A DNA stretch of 64,000 nucleotides from Amycolatopsis sp. CA-128772 (GCF_002904295.1 NZ_PPHG01000003.1:62001-126000); one strand, 5' to 3'. Counted from the stretch's first letter, positions 18,482 to 27,765 are shown. Numbers and translations are program-made. Notes: generated by a model not told the origin, from the letters alone.

Positions 18482-19123
18482 ATGGCGCATCTCCTCCACA
18501 TCGACTCGAGCATCCAGGGCGAGCGCTCGGTGAGCCGCCGGCTGAGCGCGCGGGCCGCCGCCGCGTGGCGGGCCGCCCACCCGGACGGCACCGTCACCTA
18601 CCGCGACCTGGGCGCGAACCCGCTCCCGCACGTCGACACGGCCGGCGGCCAGGCCGGCCTGGTGCCGCCCGAGGACCACACGCCGGAGCAGGCGGCCGCG
18701 TGGGCGCGGGTCGTGACGGTCGTCGACGAGGTGAAGGCGGCCGACATCGTGCTGCTGGGCCTGCCGCTGTACAACTTCGGCCCGCCGAGCAGCGTCAAGA
18801 CTTGGGTCGACCACCTCATCGCCCCGGGCCTTTCGGTCGACCCCGAGACCTCCGCCGGGCTGCTCGGCGGCCGCGAGTTCGTCGTACTGGCCAGCCGCGG
18901 GGGCGGCTACGGCGCGGGCACGCCCCGCGAGGGTTGGGACCACGCCCAGCAGTGGCTGCCCCACGGCGTCGCGATGACCGGGCTCGAGCCGCGCTTCATC
19001 ACGGCGGAACTCACGCTGGCGCCGGTCCGCCCGGCCCTCGCCGAGCTCATCCCGCTCGCCGAGGAGAGCCTCGCGGCGGCCGAACGCGCCATCGACGAGC
19101 TGTGGGTCCCGGCGCGCGTCTGA
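18482..19123 (+). CDS. azoR: FMN-dependent NADH-azoreductase
   Basis: A 213-residue flavodoxin-fold protein of the AzoR/NQO type that reduces quinones and azo compounds by two-electron transfer. LLHIDSSIQGERSVSRRLS forms the FMN phosphate loop, LLGLPLYNFGPPSSVKTWVDHL holds the conserved P.YNF.P.S.K..D motif, and VVLASRGGGYGAG is the next flavin loop. The start ATG 18482 has GAAGAA nearby. It is controlled, most likely, by the divergent MarR through the palindrome at 18401-18417. Confidence 0.9.
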   Translation: MAHLLHIDSSIQGERSVSRRLSARAAAAWRAAHPDGTVTYRDLGANPLPHVDTAGGQAGLVPPEDHTPEQAAAWARVVTVVDEVKAADIVLLGLPLYNFGPPSSVKTWVDHLIAPGLSVDPETSAGLLGGREFVVLASRGGGYGAGTPREGWDHAQQWLPHGVAMTGLEPRFITAELTLAPVRPALAELIPLAEESLAAAERAIDELWVPARV

Positions 19124-19125
19124 GG

Positions 19126-19842
19126 TCAGGAGCCGGCGGCCGGCCCGATGTCCAGGAGCTGCTCCAGGAACCCGCCGATGCCCAGCTCGCGGTCCACGAG
19201 GTGCACCTCGAGGATCCAGTGCGACGCCTGCCCGTTGCGGTCCGGCCGCCGCATCGGGTAGTCGCTCCCGGGCGCGATGTAGGACTCGAGCCGGTCCCCG
19301 TCGATCGTCTCGTGCGGGAACTGGCCGACCAGGTGGCCCGCGATGGCGCCGCCGAACTCCCAGCCCGCTTCGCGCGCCAGCTCGACCATGTGCGCGTACA
19401 GCTCGGCACCCGTGATGTCCGGCCGCGCGGCGAAGTACGCGCGGCCGGCGTCGAACACCACCGGCAGGGTGTCGCGCAGCCGGTGCTTGACCGGGTCGTC
19501 GCCCAGCACGTAGGTCCGGCCGAAGTCCGCTTCGAACTCCTCGAAGATCGGGCCGAAGTCGGCGAACACGATGTCGTCCCCGGCGAGGACCCGGTCCGGC
19601 GGGTTCTCGCGGTACGGCTGCAGCGTGTTGACCCCCGCCCGGACGATCCGCTTGTGCCAGTACCGGCGGATGCCCAGCAGCTCGCCGGCCAGGTCGCGGA
19701 TCGCGTCGCTCGCCTCGGACTCCCGGACCCCGGGGGCCAGGATGCCCCGCTCGACCACCGCGTCGAACAGCTCGACGGCCTTCGCCTGCGCGTCCAGCAG
19801 CCGTCCGGCGCGTACGGTCTCGTCCTCGACCAGCTCACCCAT
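19126..19842 (-). CDS. M24-family metallopeptidase (Xaa-Pro aminopeptidase-like)
   Basis: A 238-residue pita-bread-fold protein consisting of the catalytic domain alone, without the N-terminal domain of full Xaa-Pro peptidases. Metal ligands fit M24: the first Asp in DDIVFADFGPIF, the second in EADFGRTY, His in GHLVGQFPHE and Glu in WILEVHL. It probably acts on short peptides or as a creatinase-like hydrolase. ATG 19842 is the start at the family's N-terminus; the longer open frame is not supported. It ends 3 bp from the azoreductase gene, tail to tail. Confidence 0.8.
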   Translation of the reverse strand: MGELVEDETVRAGRLLDAQAKAVELFDAVVERGILAPGVRESEASDAIRDLAGELLGIRRYWHKRIVRAGVNTLQPYRENPPDRVLAGDDIVFADFGPIFEEFEADFGRTYVLGDDPVKHRLRDTLPVVFDAGRAYFAARPDITGAELYAHMVELAREAGWEFGGAIAGHLVGQFPHETIDGDRLESYIAPGSDYPMRRPDRNGQASHWILEVHLVDRELGIGGFLEQLLDIGPAAGS

Positions 19843-19942
19843 GGCCCCGACGGTAGCAACGCCCGGCCCGGGCGGTACCGTGCCGCGGCGGGCGGACTGG
19901 CATGGAGCGGCACGGGCCGCACCTGGGCGAGGAAGGTCGGGT

Positions 19943-20449
19943 TTGAGCGCGCACACCTCCCAGATGGACGACATCCGGCTCGTCGCGCAGCCCAGCGCGC
20001 TGCCGGTCACCGGGCTGTTCGTCCGCCTGATTCTCACCGACTGGTCCCTGATGCCGATGCTGGAGCAGGTGACCGCCACCGCGAAACGGCTGGTCGAGGC
20101 CGTGATCGACGCCAGTGACCCGAAGGCGCCGGCCTTCGTCACGCTGCGGCTGCGGCTGCGCGCCGAGGTGCTCTCGATCGAGGTCGACGACGACATCCCC
20201 GGACGCCCGGAGCCGCAGGCCCGGCTCGGCGAGCGGCTGGGCGTCGTCCCGGCCGAGGGCGGCGGCCGCACCACCTGGTGCGAACTGCCGCTGCCGGGCG
20301 GGATGAGCGCGCGCCAGGTGCGCCTGCCGCGCCGCCAGGACCGCCGGACGCTCGTCGACGAGCCCGTCTCCGGCGACCCGGTGGCCGCGGACCCGGAGGT
20401 TCTGGAGCGCCTCCTGACCCGGCTGAGCGGCTGGTCCGGCCAGAGCTGA
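19943..20449 (+). CDS. Hypothetical ATPase-like regulatory protein (168 aa)
   Basis: A soluble protein preceding a response regulator. The segment TGLFVRLILTDWSLMPMLEQVTATAKRLVEAV, then FVTLRLRLRAEVLSIEVDDDI, resembles the fold of small actinobacterial HATPase-like anti-sigma proteins, but the N-box Asn and G1 glycines are missing, so ATP binding is doubtful. TTG 19943 is chosen because AGGAAGG lies a few nt upstream; ATG 19964 is the alternative. A job together with the response regulator is inferred from the neighbourhood only. Confidence 0.5.
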   Translation: MSAHTSQMDDIRLVAQPSALPVTGLFVRLILTDWSLMPMLEQVTATAKRLVEAVIDASDPKAPAFVTLRLRLRAEVLSIEVDDDIPGRPEPQARLGERLGVVPAEGGGRTTWCELPLPGGMSARQVRLPRRQDRRTLVDEPVSGDPVAADPEVLERLLTRLSGWSGQS

Positions 20450-20516
20450 ACCGCTTCCGCCCCCGCGTCCGTGCATCCCTGCGGGGGATGAACCGGAGGC
20501 GAGGAGGCGGGCCGCC

Positions 20517-21137
20517 GTGCGGATCGTGATCGCGGAAGACGACGCCCTGCTGCGGGAAGGGCTGGTGCTGCTCCTGCGCAGCGAGGGGTTCGAGGTCGCC
20601 GCCGCCGTCGACCACCCCGGCGAGCTGGTGGCCTCGGTCGAGGCCGAGGCGCCGGACCTGGCCGTCGTCGACGTCCGGCTGCCGCCGACGTTCACCGACG
20701 AAGGGCTGCGCGCCGCCCTCGAAGCGCGCCGCCGGGCCCCGGGACTGGCGATCCTCGCGCTGTCAGCCTTCGTCGAAGACGGCTACGCGGGCGACCTCCT
20801 GGCCGCCGCCGGCGGCGGGGCCGGGTACCTGCTCAAGGAGCGCGTCGGCAAGCCCGGCGAGTTCCTCGACGCCCTGCGGCGCGTAGCGGCCGGCGGCACG
20901 GTCCTGGACCGGGACGTCGTGGCCGTCCAGCTGGCCCGGCCGCGGCCGGGTGACCCGGTGGCGACGCTCACCGCGCGCGAGCGCGAAGTGGTGGCGTTGC
21001 TGGCCGAGGGCCACTCGGTGCCGGCGATCGGCCGGCTGCTCGGCATCGGCACCGCCGCGGCCCGGCAGCACGCCGGGGACGTCAGCACGAAGCTGCGCGT
21101 CCCCGGCGGCGCGATGCTCAGCTACCTGCGGGCGTGA
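20517..21137 (+). CDS. NarL/LuxR-type response regulator with weak C-terminal HTH
   Basis: A 206-residue response regulator. The receiver domain has the acidic pair in VIAEDDALLREGL, the phosphoacceptor Asp in LAVVDVRLPP and the Lys in GYLLKERVG. The C-terminal LuxR domain begins TAREREVVALLAEG, but the recognition helix (RLLGIGTAAARQHAGDVSTKL) departs from the usual SxxTVxxH pattern, so DNA binding may be altered. GTG 20517. No histidine kinase gene is adjacent; the degenerate ATPase-like protein upstream may replace it. Its 3' end overlaps the opposing oxidoreductase gene by 20 bp. Confidence 0.85.
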   Translation: MRIVIAEDDALLREGLVLLLRSEGFEVAAAVDHPGELVASVEAEAPDLAVVDVRLPPTFTDEGLRAALEARRRAPGLAILALSAFVEDGYAGDLLAAAGGGAGYLLKERVGKPGEFLDALRRVAAGGTVLDRDVVAVQLARPRPGDPVATLTAREREVVALLAEGHSVPAIGRLLGIGTAAARQHAGDVSTKLRVPGGAMLSYLRA

Positions 21138-24100
21138 GGACCTCGGCCTGCCGTTCGCGGTACCGGGCCACGTTGCCCAGCTTGACGTCCTCGTAGCCGC
21201 GAACGAGGTCGGGCAGCTCGGCCAGGGCCAGCGCCCGCGCCCGGTCCCCGGCGCGCAACGCCTGCAGGACCACGCTGCGGTAGTCCTCGATCAGCTCGCG
21301 CTCGACCCGGCGCACCTCGGCCCGGCCGAACGGGTCGAACCGGGTGCCGCGCAGCCGCCGCAGCGCGTGCAGCAGCCGGAACGCCGGGCGGAACCACGGG
21401 CCGAGGCTGAGCTTGCGCCGCATCCCGAGCGCCCGCAGCACCGGCGGGTGCAGCCGGTAGGCGTACTTCGTGCCCGCGCCGAACTGGTCCTCGATGCCGT
21501 CGGTGAACGCCGGGTCCAGCGACAGCCGGGCGACCTCGTACTCGTCCTTGTACGCCATCAGCTTGTACAGGTGCTTCGCGACGGCCTCGGTGATCGCCGT
21601 CGGCCCGTCCTCCAGCACCCGCACCCGCTCGACGAACTCCGCGTACGCGCGGGCGTAGGCCTTGTCCTGGTAGGCGACGAGGTCGGGGACCCGGATGTCG
21701 AGCAGCCGCGCCAGCTCGGAGCCCGGCTCGGCGTGCACCAGCTTGCGCACGGCCGTGGGGTTGGCGGCCGGCACCGGCGCCGGGGCTGCCGCCGGGGGCT
21801 CGGCCACGAGCCGGCGGCCGTGGCGGAACGCCTGCAGGTTCGCCGCCACCCGGGTGCCGTTCAGCTCGATGGCGCGCTCGATCACCGGCGCGGGCAGCGG
21901 GATCGCGCCGGTCTGGAAGGCCGCGCCGAGCTGCAGCACATTGGCGAACTGGTCGTCGTCGAACAGCTCTTCGGCCAGGCCGCGCGCGTCCAGCGACACC
22001 GTCCGCGCCGCCGCGGTTTCGATGGGCGCGAGCACGCTGCCGGGGTCCGGGAAGGACACCGTCGTGTCGACGACCATCCGGCCGGTCGGGACTTCGGTCG
22101 TGGAGACGACGGCGATCGTGCGCGCCGGGTCGGCGACCCCGAGGTTCGCCGCGTCCGCGCCGACGAGCGCGTCGCAGGCCAGGTAGACGTCGCATTCGCC
22201 GGCCGCCAGTTTCGGGGCCTGCTCGAGGAGTTCCGCCGTCACCTTGAGGTCGGAGACGACCGCGCCGCCCTTCTGGGCGAGCCCGGTCTGGTCCAGCGTG
22301 CGGACGTGCCGCCCGTCGAGCACCGCCGCGGTGGCGAGGATCTGCGTCACGGTGACGACGCCGGTGCCGCCGATGCCGGTGATCCGGACGGTGAAGTCCC
22401 GCTTCGGCGTCTCCGGTGCCTTGATGGCGTCGGCGGCCAGCTCGGCGGTCTTCCGGCGGCGCTTCCGGCCGGTCGGCACCACGGTGACGAACGACGGGCA
22501 GTCGCCGGCCAGGCAGGAATAGTCGACGTTGCAGGACGACTGGTGGATCGCGGTCTTGCGGCCGAACTCGGTCGCCACCGGCTGCACGGACAGGCAGTTC
22601 GACTTGGTCCCGCAGTCGCCGCAGCCCTCGCAGACGCGTTCGTTGACGACCACCCGCGTGGCGGGCGCGGTCTGCTTGCCACGACGGCGTTTCCGGCGCT
22701 TCTCGGCCGCGCACTCCTGCTCGTGGATCAGCACGGTGACGCCCTTGATCGCGGCCAGCTCCTCCTGCGTGCGCAGGAGCTCGGTGCGGTCGCGGACCTC
22801 GACCCCGGCGGGCAGCTTCCGGTGCTTCGCCGGGGCGTCGCTGGTGATCACGACCCGCTTCGCGCCTTCGACGAGTAGCAGCTGCGCGACCTTCTCGACG
22901 GCCAGCCCGCCGACGGCGTCCTGGCCGCCGGTCATCGCCACGGCGGAGTTGTAGAGCAGCTTGTAGGTGATGTTCACCCCGGCGGCGACCGCCGCGCGCA
23001 CGGCGAGGCTGCCGGAGTGCGTGAAGGTGCCGTCGCCGATGTTCTGGACGAAGTGGTCGGCTTCGACGAACGGCGCCATGCCGATCCACTGGGTGCCTTC
23101 GCCGCCCATCTGCGTCACGCCGAGGACGGTGCCGACCTGGTCCGGCTCCATGAACAGGGCCATGGTGTGGCAGCCGATGCCGCCGCCGACGAGGGTGCCT
23201 TCCGGGACCTTCGTCGACGAGTTGTGCGGGCAGCCGGAGCAGAAGTACGGCGTCCGCGCGAGCAGCGGGACGGCGATGCGCTCGCGGCGACGGCGGCCGC
23301 GGTAGGCGTCGACCGGCGGGATACCCTCGGGCAGGACCTTGGCGAGCCCGGCGGCGATGCCGTCCGGGTCGAGTTCGCCGAGCTCGGTGAACAGCGTCCG
23401 GCCGTCGTGGTCCTTCTTGCCGGCGATCCTCGGTGCGTCGGGAAGGCCGTAGAGGACCTCCTTGAGCGCGGTTTCGACGAAGGTGCGCTTCTCTTCGACG
23501 ACGACGATTTCGGCGAGGCCGTCGGCGAACTCGCGGACGATCGCGGGTTCGAGGGGGTGGATCGCGCCGAGCTTGAGGATGCGGATGCCGTGGGCTTCCG
23601 GGTCCAGGCCGAGGGTGCGCAGCGCCTGCCGGAGGTCCAGGTAGGACTTGCCGGCGGCGACGATGCCGATGCGGTCGGCGGGGCCGCGGGTGGTGATCCG
23701 GTTGACGTTGCTCACCCGCAGGTATTCGAGGGCGAGCGGCAGCCGGACGGTGAAGAGGCTGCGTTCCAGCTCGGCGAGGCTCGTCCCGAGCAGCCGTGAC
23801 GTCGGGGTATGGCGGTAGCCGCCGGGGAGCTCGGGCGGGCTCCACTGTGGACCGACCGTGGCGGTGCCGGACGCGTCGGCGACGTTGGCGACGACCTTCA
23901 TCGACGTCCACAGCCCGCTCGCCCGCGACAGCTCGACGGCGTGCATCCCGAGGTCGAGGACATCCTGGGCATCGGCGGGGAAGAACACCGGTACGGCGAG
24001 GTCGGCGAGGGCGAGCTCGGACGCGCAGGGCACGGTGGAGGACTTGGCGTTCGGATCGTCCCCGACGAGGGCGACGGCACCGCCGCGCGGATCGGTGCCG

Positions 24101-24483
24101 GCCAGGTTGGCGTGCCGGAGGGCGTCGGTGGCCCGGTCGAGCCCGGGGGCCTTGCCGTACCAGAACCCGGTGACGCCGCGGCGCCCACCGGCCCCGGCGA
24201 CGAGCTGGCTGCCCATGACCGACGTCGCGGCGAGCTCTTCGTTCAGCCCGGGCCGGTGCACGACGTCGTGCTTCTCGAGCAGCGTCCCGCGGCGCCCGAG
24301 CTCGAGGTCGTAGCCGGCCAGCGGGGAGCCTTCGTAGCCGGAGACGAAGACGGCGGGGTCGCCGCCGCGGGCGCGGTCGTGCCGGACGCGGTCGAACAGC
24401 AGCCGGACCAGGGCCTGGACCCCGGTCAGGTGCACGGTCCCCGCCTCCCGCAGGTAGCGGTCCTCCAGCGTGAACGTGTCCAC
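21118..24483 (-). CDS. Indolepyruvate:ferredoxin oxidoreductase-family fusion protein
   Basis: An 1121-residue single-chain form of the 2-oxoacid:ferredoxin oxidoreductase family (IorA and IorB fused), which decarboxylates aryl or branched 2-oxoacids to acyl-CoA with reduction of ferredoxin. The N-terminal pyrimidine-binding half has VFVSGYEGSPLAGYD and WYGKAPGLDRATDALRHAN. The thiamine diphosphate region includes CSGCPHNSS, GGIGCHTM and GDGTFTHSG. Cys-rich motifs CEGCGDCG and CLAGDCPSF probably bind an FeS cluster. The gamma domain (ITGIGGTGVVTVTQILATAA) and a C-terminal extension follow. GTG 24483 has AAAGGAG 7 nt upstream. It is divergent from an Lrp regulator. Confidence 0.9.
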   Translation of the reverse strand: MDTFTLEDRYLREAGTVHLTGVQALVRLLFDRVRHDRARGGDPAVFVSGYEGSPLAGYDLELGRRGTLLEKHDVVHRPGLNEELAATSVMGSQLVAGAGGRRGVTGFWYGKAPGLDRATDALRHANLAGTDPRGGAVALVGDDPNAKSSTVPCASELALADLAVPVFFPADAQDVLDLGMHAVELSRASGLWTSMKVVANVADASGTATVGPQWSPPELPGGYRHTPTSRLLGTSLAELERSLFTVRLPLALEYLRVSNVNRITTRGPADRIGIVAAGKSYLDLRQALRTLGLDPEAHGIRILKLGAIHPLEPAIVREFADGLAEIVVVEEKRTFVETALKEVLYGLPDAPRIAGKKDHDGRTLFTELGELDPDGIAAGLAKVLPEGIPPVDAYRGRRRRERIAVPLLARTPYFCSGCPHNSSTKVPEGTLVGGGIGCHTMALFMEPDQVGTVLGVTQMGGEGTQWIGMAPFVEADHFVQNIGDGTFTHSGSLAVRAAVAAGVNITYKLLYNSAVAMTGGQDAVGGLAVEKVAQLLLVEGAKRVVITSDAPAKHRKLPAGVEVRDRTELLRTQEELAAIKGVTVLIHEQECAAEKRRKRRRGKQTAPATRVVVNERVCEGCGDCGTKSNCLSVQPVATEFGRKTAIHQSSCNVDYSCLAGDCPSFVTVVPTGRKRRRKTAELAADAIKAPETPKRDFTVRITGIGGTGVVTVTQILATAAVLDGRHVRTLDQTGLAQKGGAVVSDLKVTAELLEQAPKLAAGECDVYLACDALVGADAANLGVADPARTIAVVSTTEVPTGRMVVDTTVSFPDPGSVLAPIETAAARTVSLDARGLAEELFDDDQFANVLQLGAAFQTGAIPLPAPVIERAIELNGTRVAANLQAFRHGRRLVAEPPAAAPAPVPAANPTAVRKLVHAEPGSELARLLDIRVPDLVAYQDKAYARAYAEFVERVRVLEDGPTAITEAVAKHLYKLMAYKDEYEVARLSLDPAFTDGIEDQFGAGTKYAYRLHPPVLRALGMRRKLSLGPWFRPAFRLLHALRRLRGTRFDPFGRAEVRRVERELIEDYRSVVLQALRAGDRARALALAELPDLVRGYEDVKLGNVARYRERQAEVLTPAGS

Positions 24484-24556
24484 GGCGCGGCTCCTTTCGC
24501 CTCGGTGTTCCGGCACGATGCGGCGTGGGCCACAGTGACGCAACAGGCGCTGCGGG

Positions 24557-24576
24557 TTTGCGCCCTCGCGCGCAAA
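24557..24576. promoter_or_regulatory. Inverted repeat between ior fusion gene and lrp gene, likely Lrp operator
   Basis: TTTGCGC-CCTCGC-GCGCAAA has perfect 7-bp arms with a 6-bp centre, about midway in the 148-bp divergent region. Lrp-type regulators often control amino-acid catabolic genes read in the opposite direction. Confidence 0.6.
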
Positions 24577-24631
24577 GTTCGGCAGCTTTCGGTCGAGATT
24601 GGCACGGATTCTTGCGTGTAAGCTCGGTCTC

Positions 24632-25072
24632 ATGCCGGAAGACCTGCTGGACGCGACGGACCACGAGATCCTCGGCCTCCTGCGCGAGGACGCCCGCCGG
24701 ACGCTGTCCGACATAGCGGGCCGCGTAACGCTGTCGACGGCGGCGGTGAAGCGCCGCATCGACCGCCTGCGGGAGAGCGGCGTGATCACGGGGTTCACGG
24801 TCCAGGTCGACCACGCGAAGCTGGGCTGGGGGATCGAGGCGTTCACGGAGCTGAGGTTCATGGGCAACACGAAGGTGGCGGAGATCCTCCGCACGACCAC
24901 CCGGATGCCGGAGGCCCAGGCGGTGTTCACGATCGCCGGCGACCCGGACGCACTGGTGTGGTTGAGGGTCCGCGACATGGCCCACCTCCAGAAGACGATC
25001 GACGAGATCCGGCGGCACCACCAGGTGACGGGGACGAAGACGTTGATCGCGCTGGAATCCTGGTCCCGGTAG
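24632..25072 (+). CDS. Lrp/AsnC-family transcriptional regulator
   Basis: A 146-residue Lrp protein: N-terminal HTH (LDATDHEILGLLREDARRTLSDIAGRVTLSTAAVKRRIDRL) and a C-terminal RAM ligand-binding domain (from FTVQVDHAKLGWG through FTIAGDPDALVWLRVRD). Such proteins sense amino acids and control their metabolism. Its divergent neighbour is an indolepyruvate-type oxidoreductase, which acts on transamination products of aromatic amino acids, so an aromatic or branched amino acid ligand is plausible. ATG 24632. Confidence 0.9.
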   Translation: MPEDLLDATDHEILGLLREDARRTLSDIAGRVTLSTAAVKRRIDRLRESGVITGFTVQVDHAKLGWGIEAFTELRFMGNTKVAEILRTTTRMPEAQAVFTIAGDPDALVWLRVRDMAHLQKTIDEIRRHHQVTGTKTLIALESWSR

Positions 25073-25258
25073 CCGTTTGCTGTTTGGACAATCGAACACG
25101 GGATAGGCCCGCAGCCTCACGGCCACGGGCCCACACCCACGCCCGCCTTCGAGATGCAGGCTGCTCACGCAGGACCCGCCTCCCGCTGCCCCGCAGTGCC
25201 CCCCGTCCGGCCGTCGAGGCGCAAGACCGCAGCGTGCAACCAATGACAGCTGGCGACG

Positions 25259-26878
25259 TCAGTGGCGGAACGCCTCCGCCAGCCACCACGATCCGCCGTC
25301 GTCGGCGATCTTTGCGTCGATCACCAACGGGGCCGTTCGCGGCTCCGCCAGCCAGTCCCGGACCGCCGACACATCCTCCGGCGTACGTACCGTCACGCCC
25401 GTGCAGCCGAAGCCGCGGGCGAGGGCGGCCAGGTTCGTGTCCGGGAAGCGGACCGTTGTCATGTCGGCGTTTCCGAAGTGGTGGACCTCCGCTCCGTACG
25501 CCGCGTCGTTGTACACGATCACCACCAGGGGGAGGCGCAGGCGGACCGCCGTGTCCAGTTCGGACAGTGCCATGTGGAATCCGCCGTCGCCCGTTCCCAG
25601 TACCGGGAGGCGGTCCGGGCGGGCCAGGGCCGCTCCGATGGCCGTGGCCAGGCCCAGGCCGATGCTCTGGAACGCCTGGGTGAAACAGAATCCCTGCTCG
25701 TCCGGCACCGACAGGTACGCGCTCGGGTAACCCATGAAGTTGCCCGAGTCGATCGCGACGATCCGCTCGGCCGGCAGCAGGTCGTCCAGGAGCCGGGACA
25801 ACGTCCGCGGATCCATCCGGCCGGCGCCGGACAGGTCCTCGTACGCCACGTCGTTCCAGCGGCCGGTCGCTATCCGGGCCGCCACTTCGCCCGTGCGGTA
25901 GCCCGGCTTCTCCTCGACCGCTGCGAGCACGTCCGCGGCGGTGCAGCCGACGTCGCCGACGAGGCCGAGGTCGATCGGGCGGTGGGCGGCCAGGGCCTGC
26001 TGCTCGATGTCGACCTGGACCAGCTTCGCGTGCGGGCTGAGGAGCTTGCCGTGGCGGGTGGTCCACGTGTTCAGTGCGCAGCCCCAACCCACGACCAGGT
26101 CGGCGCCCACGATCAGCTCCGCCGCCACCGGGGAGGCGAACCCGCCCGAGATGCCCAGCGCGAACGGGTCGTCGTGGAACAGGCCGTGCGCGACCGCGGA
26201 CGTCGCCAGCAACGCTCCGCACCGCGAGGCCAGCTGCCGCAACGGTTCCCGGCTCGACCGGGCGCCGCGGCCGGCGATGAACACCGGGCGCTCGGCCGCC
26301 GCGAGGAGGTCCGCGAGGGCGACCACGGACGCGCTGTCCGGGCGGACGGGAGCCGGTCCGGAGATCTCCGGCAGCGGCACCTCCCCAGGCGCCGGCTCGG
26401 CTTGGACGTCGAGGGGCAGGTTGAGCACCACCGTCCGGCGCTGCTGGACCGCCGTGCGGTACGCCCGGACCGTGTCCGCCACCGCGCTCGCCGCCGAGTG
26501 CACCCGCTCCGGCACCGCGCCGACCGCCGTGGCCAGGGCGTCCTGGTCGATGCGGAAGTTCGACAGCACCGACGAACCCGCCGAATCGGCCGCCAGCACC
26601 AGCATCGGCGTCCGGCTCTTGGCCGCCTCGGTGATGCCGGTGACCGCGTTGGTCAGCCCGCAGCCCTGGTGCAGGGACAGCACCGCCACCTTCCCGCTCA
26701 TCCGGGCGTACGCGTCGGCCATGCTCGCCGCGCCGCCCTCGTGACGGGCCGCGACGAACCGGACGCCGCCCGCGCGCAGCGCGTTCGTCACCTCGAAGTT
26801 GCCGCTGCCCACCACGCCGAACACCGGGCCGGCGCCGAGGCCGGCCAGGGTCCGGCCGACCAGTTCGGCGACGTTCAC
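25259..26878 (-). CDS. Thiamine-diphosphate-dependent enzyme (acetolactate synthase/benzoylformate decarboxylase-like)
   Basis: A 539-residue ThDP enzyme with the usual three domains. The N-terminal Pyr domain has FVAARHEGGAASMADAYAR, with the activating Glu, and HQGCGLTNAVTGITEAAKS. A central Rossmann-like domain includes PVFIAGRGARSS. The C-terminal PP domain has GTGDGGFHM..ELDTAVRLRLPLVVIVYNDAAYG, matching the GDG-N ThDP motif. Length is typical of the family, and the substrate is not obvious. The GTG start (26878) overlaps the stop of the cyclase gene, so both are co-translated. It may act on the 2-oxoacid pathway suggested by the neighbouring oxidoreductase. Confidence 0.85.
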   Translation of the reverse strand: MNVAELVGRTLAGLGAGPVFGVVGSGNFEVTNALRAGGVRFVAARHEGGAASMADAYARMSGKVAVLSLHQGCGLTNAVTGITEAAKSRTPMLVLAADSAGSSVLSNFRIDQDALATAVGAVPERVHSAASAVADTVRAYRTAVQQRRTVVLNLPLDVQAEPAPGEVPLPEISGPAPVRPDSASVVALADLLAAAERPVFIAGRGARSSREPLRQLASRCGALLATSAVAHGLFHDDPFALGISGGFASPVAAELIVGADLVVGWGCALNTWTTRHGKLLSPHAKLVQVDIEQQALAAHRPIDLGLVGDVGCTAADVLAAVEEKPGYRTGEVAARIATGRWNDVAYEDLSGAGRMDPRTLSRLLDDLLPAERIVAIDSGNFMGYPSAYLSVPDEQGFCFTQAFQSIGLGLATAIGAALARPDRLPVLGTGDGGFHMALSELDTAVRLRLPLVVIVYNDAAYGAEVHHFGNADMTTVRFPDTNLAALARGFGCTGVTVRTPEDVSAVRDWLAEPRTAPLVIDAKIADDGGSWWLAEAFRH

Positions 26879-27648
26879 CGCTCCACCAGGGCCAGCACGC
26901 GGGCGGGGCTGCCGGACCCGCCGACGATCGGCAGCGGCGACACCACCAGCAGCACGCCCGTCGGCGGCAGCGACGCCAGGTTCTGCAGCTGCGTCAGGCC
27001 GTGCTTGTCCGCGCCGAGCAGGAGCTCGTGGCACGGGAACATCGGCTCCAGCCCCGGCGCCTGGCCCGCGTCGGTGCCGACCGTCTCGACGCCGAGGCCG
27101 GTGATCGGCGTTTCCTCCGCGAGCCAGCGGGCGCACTCCGGGGCGACGCCCGGGGTGTGCGAGCCGGCCTCGTCGGCGTTGAGGAACTCCGCCTGGTCGG
27201 CGCTGCGCGCGTCCCAGCCGGTGCGGTAGAGCAGCCAGCCGCCGTCGGGCAGCGGGCCGTGCTCGGCCGTCCACGCGCGGACGTCGTCGATCGACAGGAG
27301 GAAGTCGGCGTCTTCGGCCGCCCGGGCCGAGAAGTCGAGCACGACCGCGGGCGCCACCAGCGTCTTCAGCGGCACCTGCGAGACGTCGTGACCGTCCTTT
27401 CCGGACACCCAGTGCACCGGGACGTCCAGGTGGGTGCCGGTGTGCTCGCCGGTGTGGATGTCGTTCCAGTACCAGCGCGGGCCGCGCTCGTCGTAGCGGC
27501 TGATTTCCTCCAGCCGGAACGGGATGGTGTTGGCGAACGGGGCCGGCAGCTGCAGGATCGGCGTGCCCGAACTCAGGGGCGCGGTGAGGTCGACGATCTC
27601 GATCGTGCCGCCCGCGATCGCCTTGCTCAGCCCGTCCAACAACGACAT
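26875..27648 (-). CDS. Cyclase-family (kynurenine formamidase-like) metal hydrolase
   Basis: A 257-residue protein with the PF04199 signature HTGTHLDVPVHW (HxGTHxDxPxH), which binds the catalytic metal in kynurenine formamidase and isatin hydrolase. Downstream FLLSIDDVRAW and LLYRTGWDAR are also typical, as is the final PLPIVGGSGSPARVLAL. The likely reaction is hydrolysis of an N-formyl or cyclic amide; with the indolepyruvate-type gene nearby, an indole or kynurenine-related substrate is a reasonable guess. ATG 27648 with AGGAGG upstream. First gene of a two-gene operon. Confidence 0.85.
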   Translation of the reverse strand: MSLLDGLSKAIAGGTIEIVDLTAPLSSGTPILQLPAPFANTIPFRLEEISRYDERGPRWYWNDIHTGEHTGTHLDVPVHWVSGKDGHDVSQVPLKTLVAPAVVLDFSARAAEDADFLLSIDDVRAWTAEHGPLPDGGWLLYRTGWDARSADQAEFLNADEAGSHTPGVAPECARWLAEETPITGLGVETVGTDAGQAPGLEPMFPCHELLLGADKHGLTQLQNLASLPPTGVLLVVSPLPIVGGSGSPARVLALVER

Positions 27649-27729
27649 GCCTGCCTCCTGGTGCCGGTGTGCGCGTGCCGGAAGCCTATGCCGCGGGAAG
27701 CCGCCTTGACAGCGAGTCGCCCGGAGGTG

Positions 27730-27751
27730 TTGTCTTAATGTCGTAGGACAA
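27730..27751. promoter_or_regulatory. GntR-type operator upstream of the GntR/ABC operon
   Basis: TTGTC (27730-27734) and GACAA (27747-27751) form an inverted repeat with a 12-bp spacer, 14 bp before the GntR start and next to the divergent cyclase promoter. YtrA-type GntR proteins commonly bind such dyads over their own promoter. Confidence 0.5.
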
Positions 27752-27765
27752 TAGGAAGGTGCCGG

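Noticed and set aside
21122..25243. Second very long minus-strand open frame overlapping the ior fusion gene
   Set aside because: It lies in a different frame from the recognised motifs of the oxidoreductase and is Arg/Pro-rich throughout, as expected of a shadow frame in high-GC DNA.
25073..25258. tRNA or small RNA in the gap after the lrp gene
   Set aside because: No cloverleaf or strong terminator-like structure could be built from the sequence.
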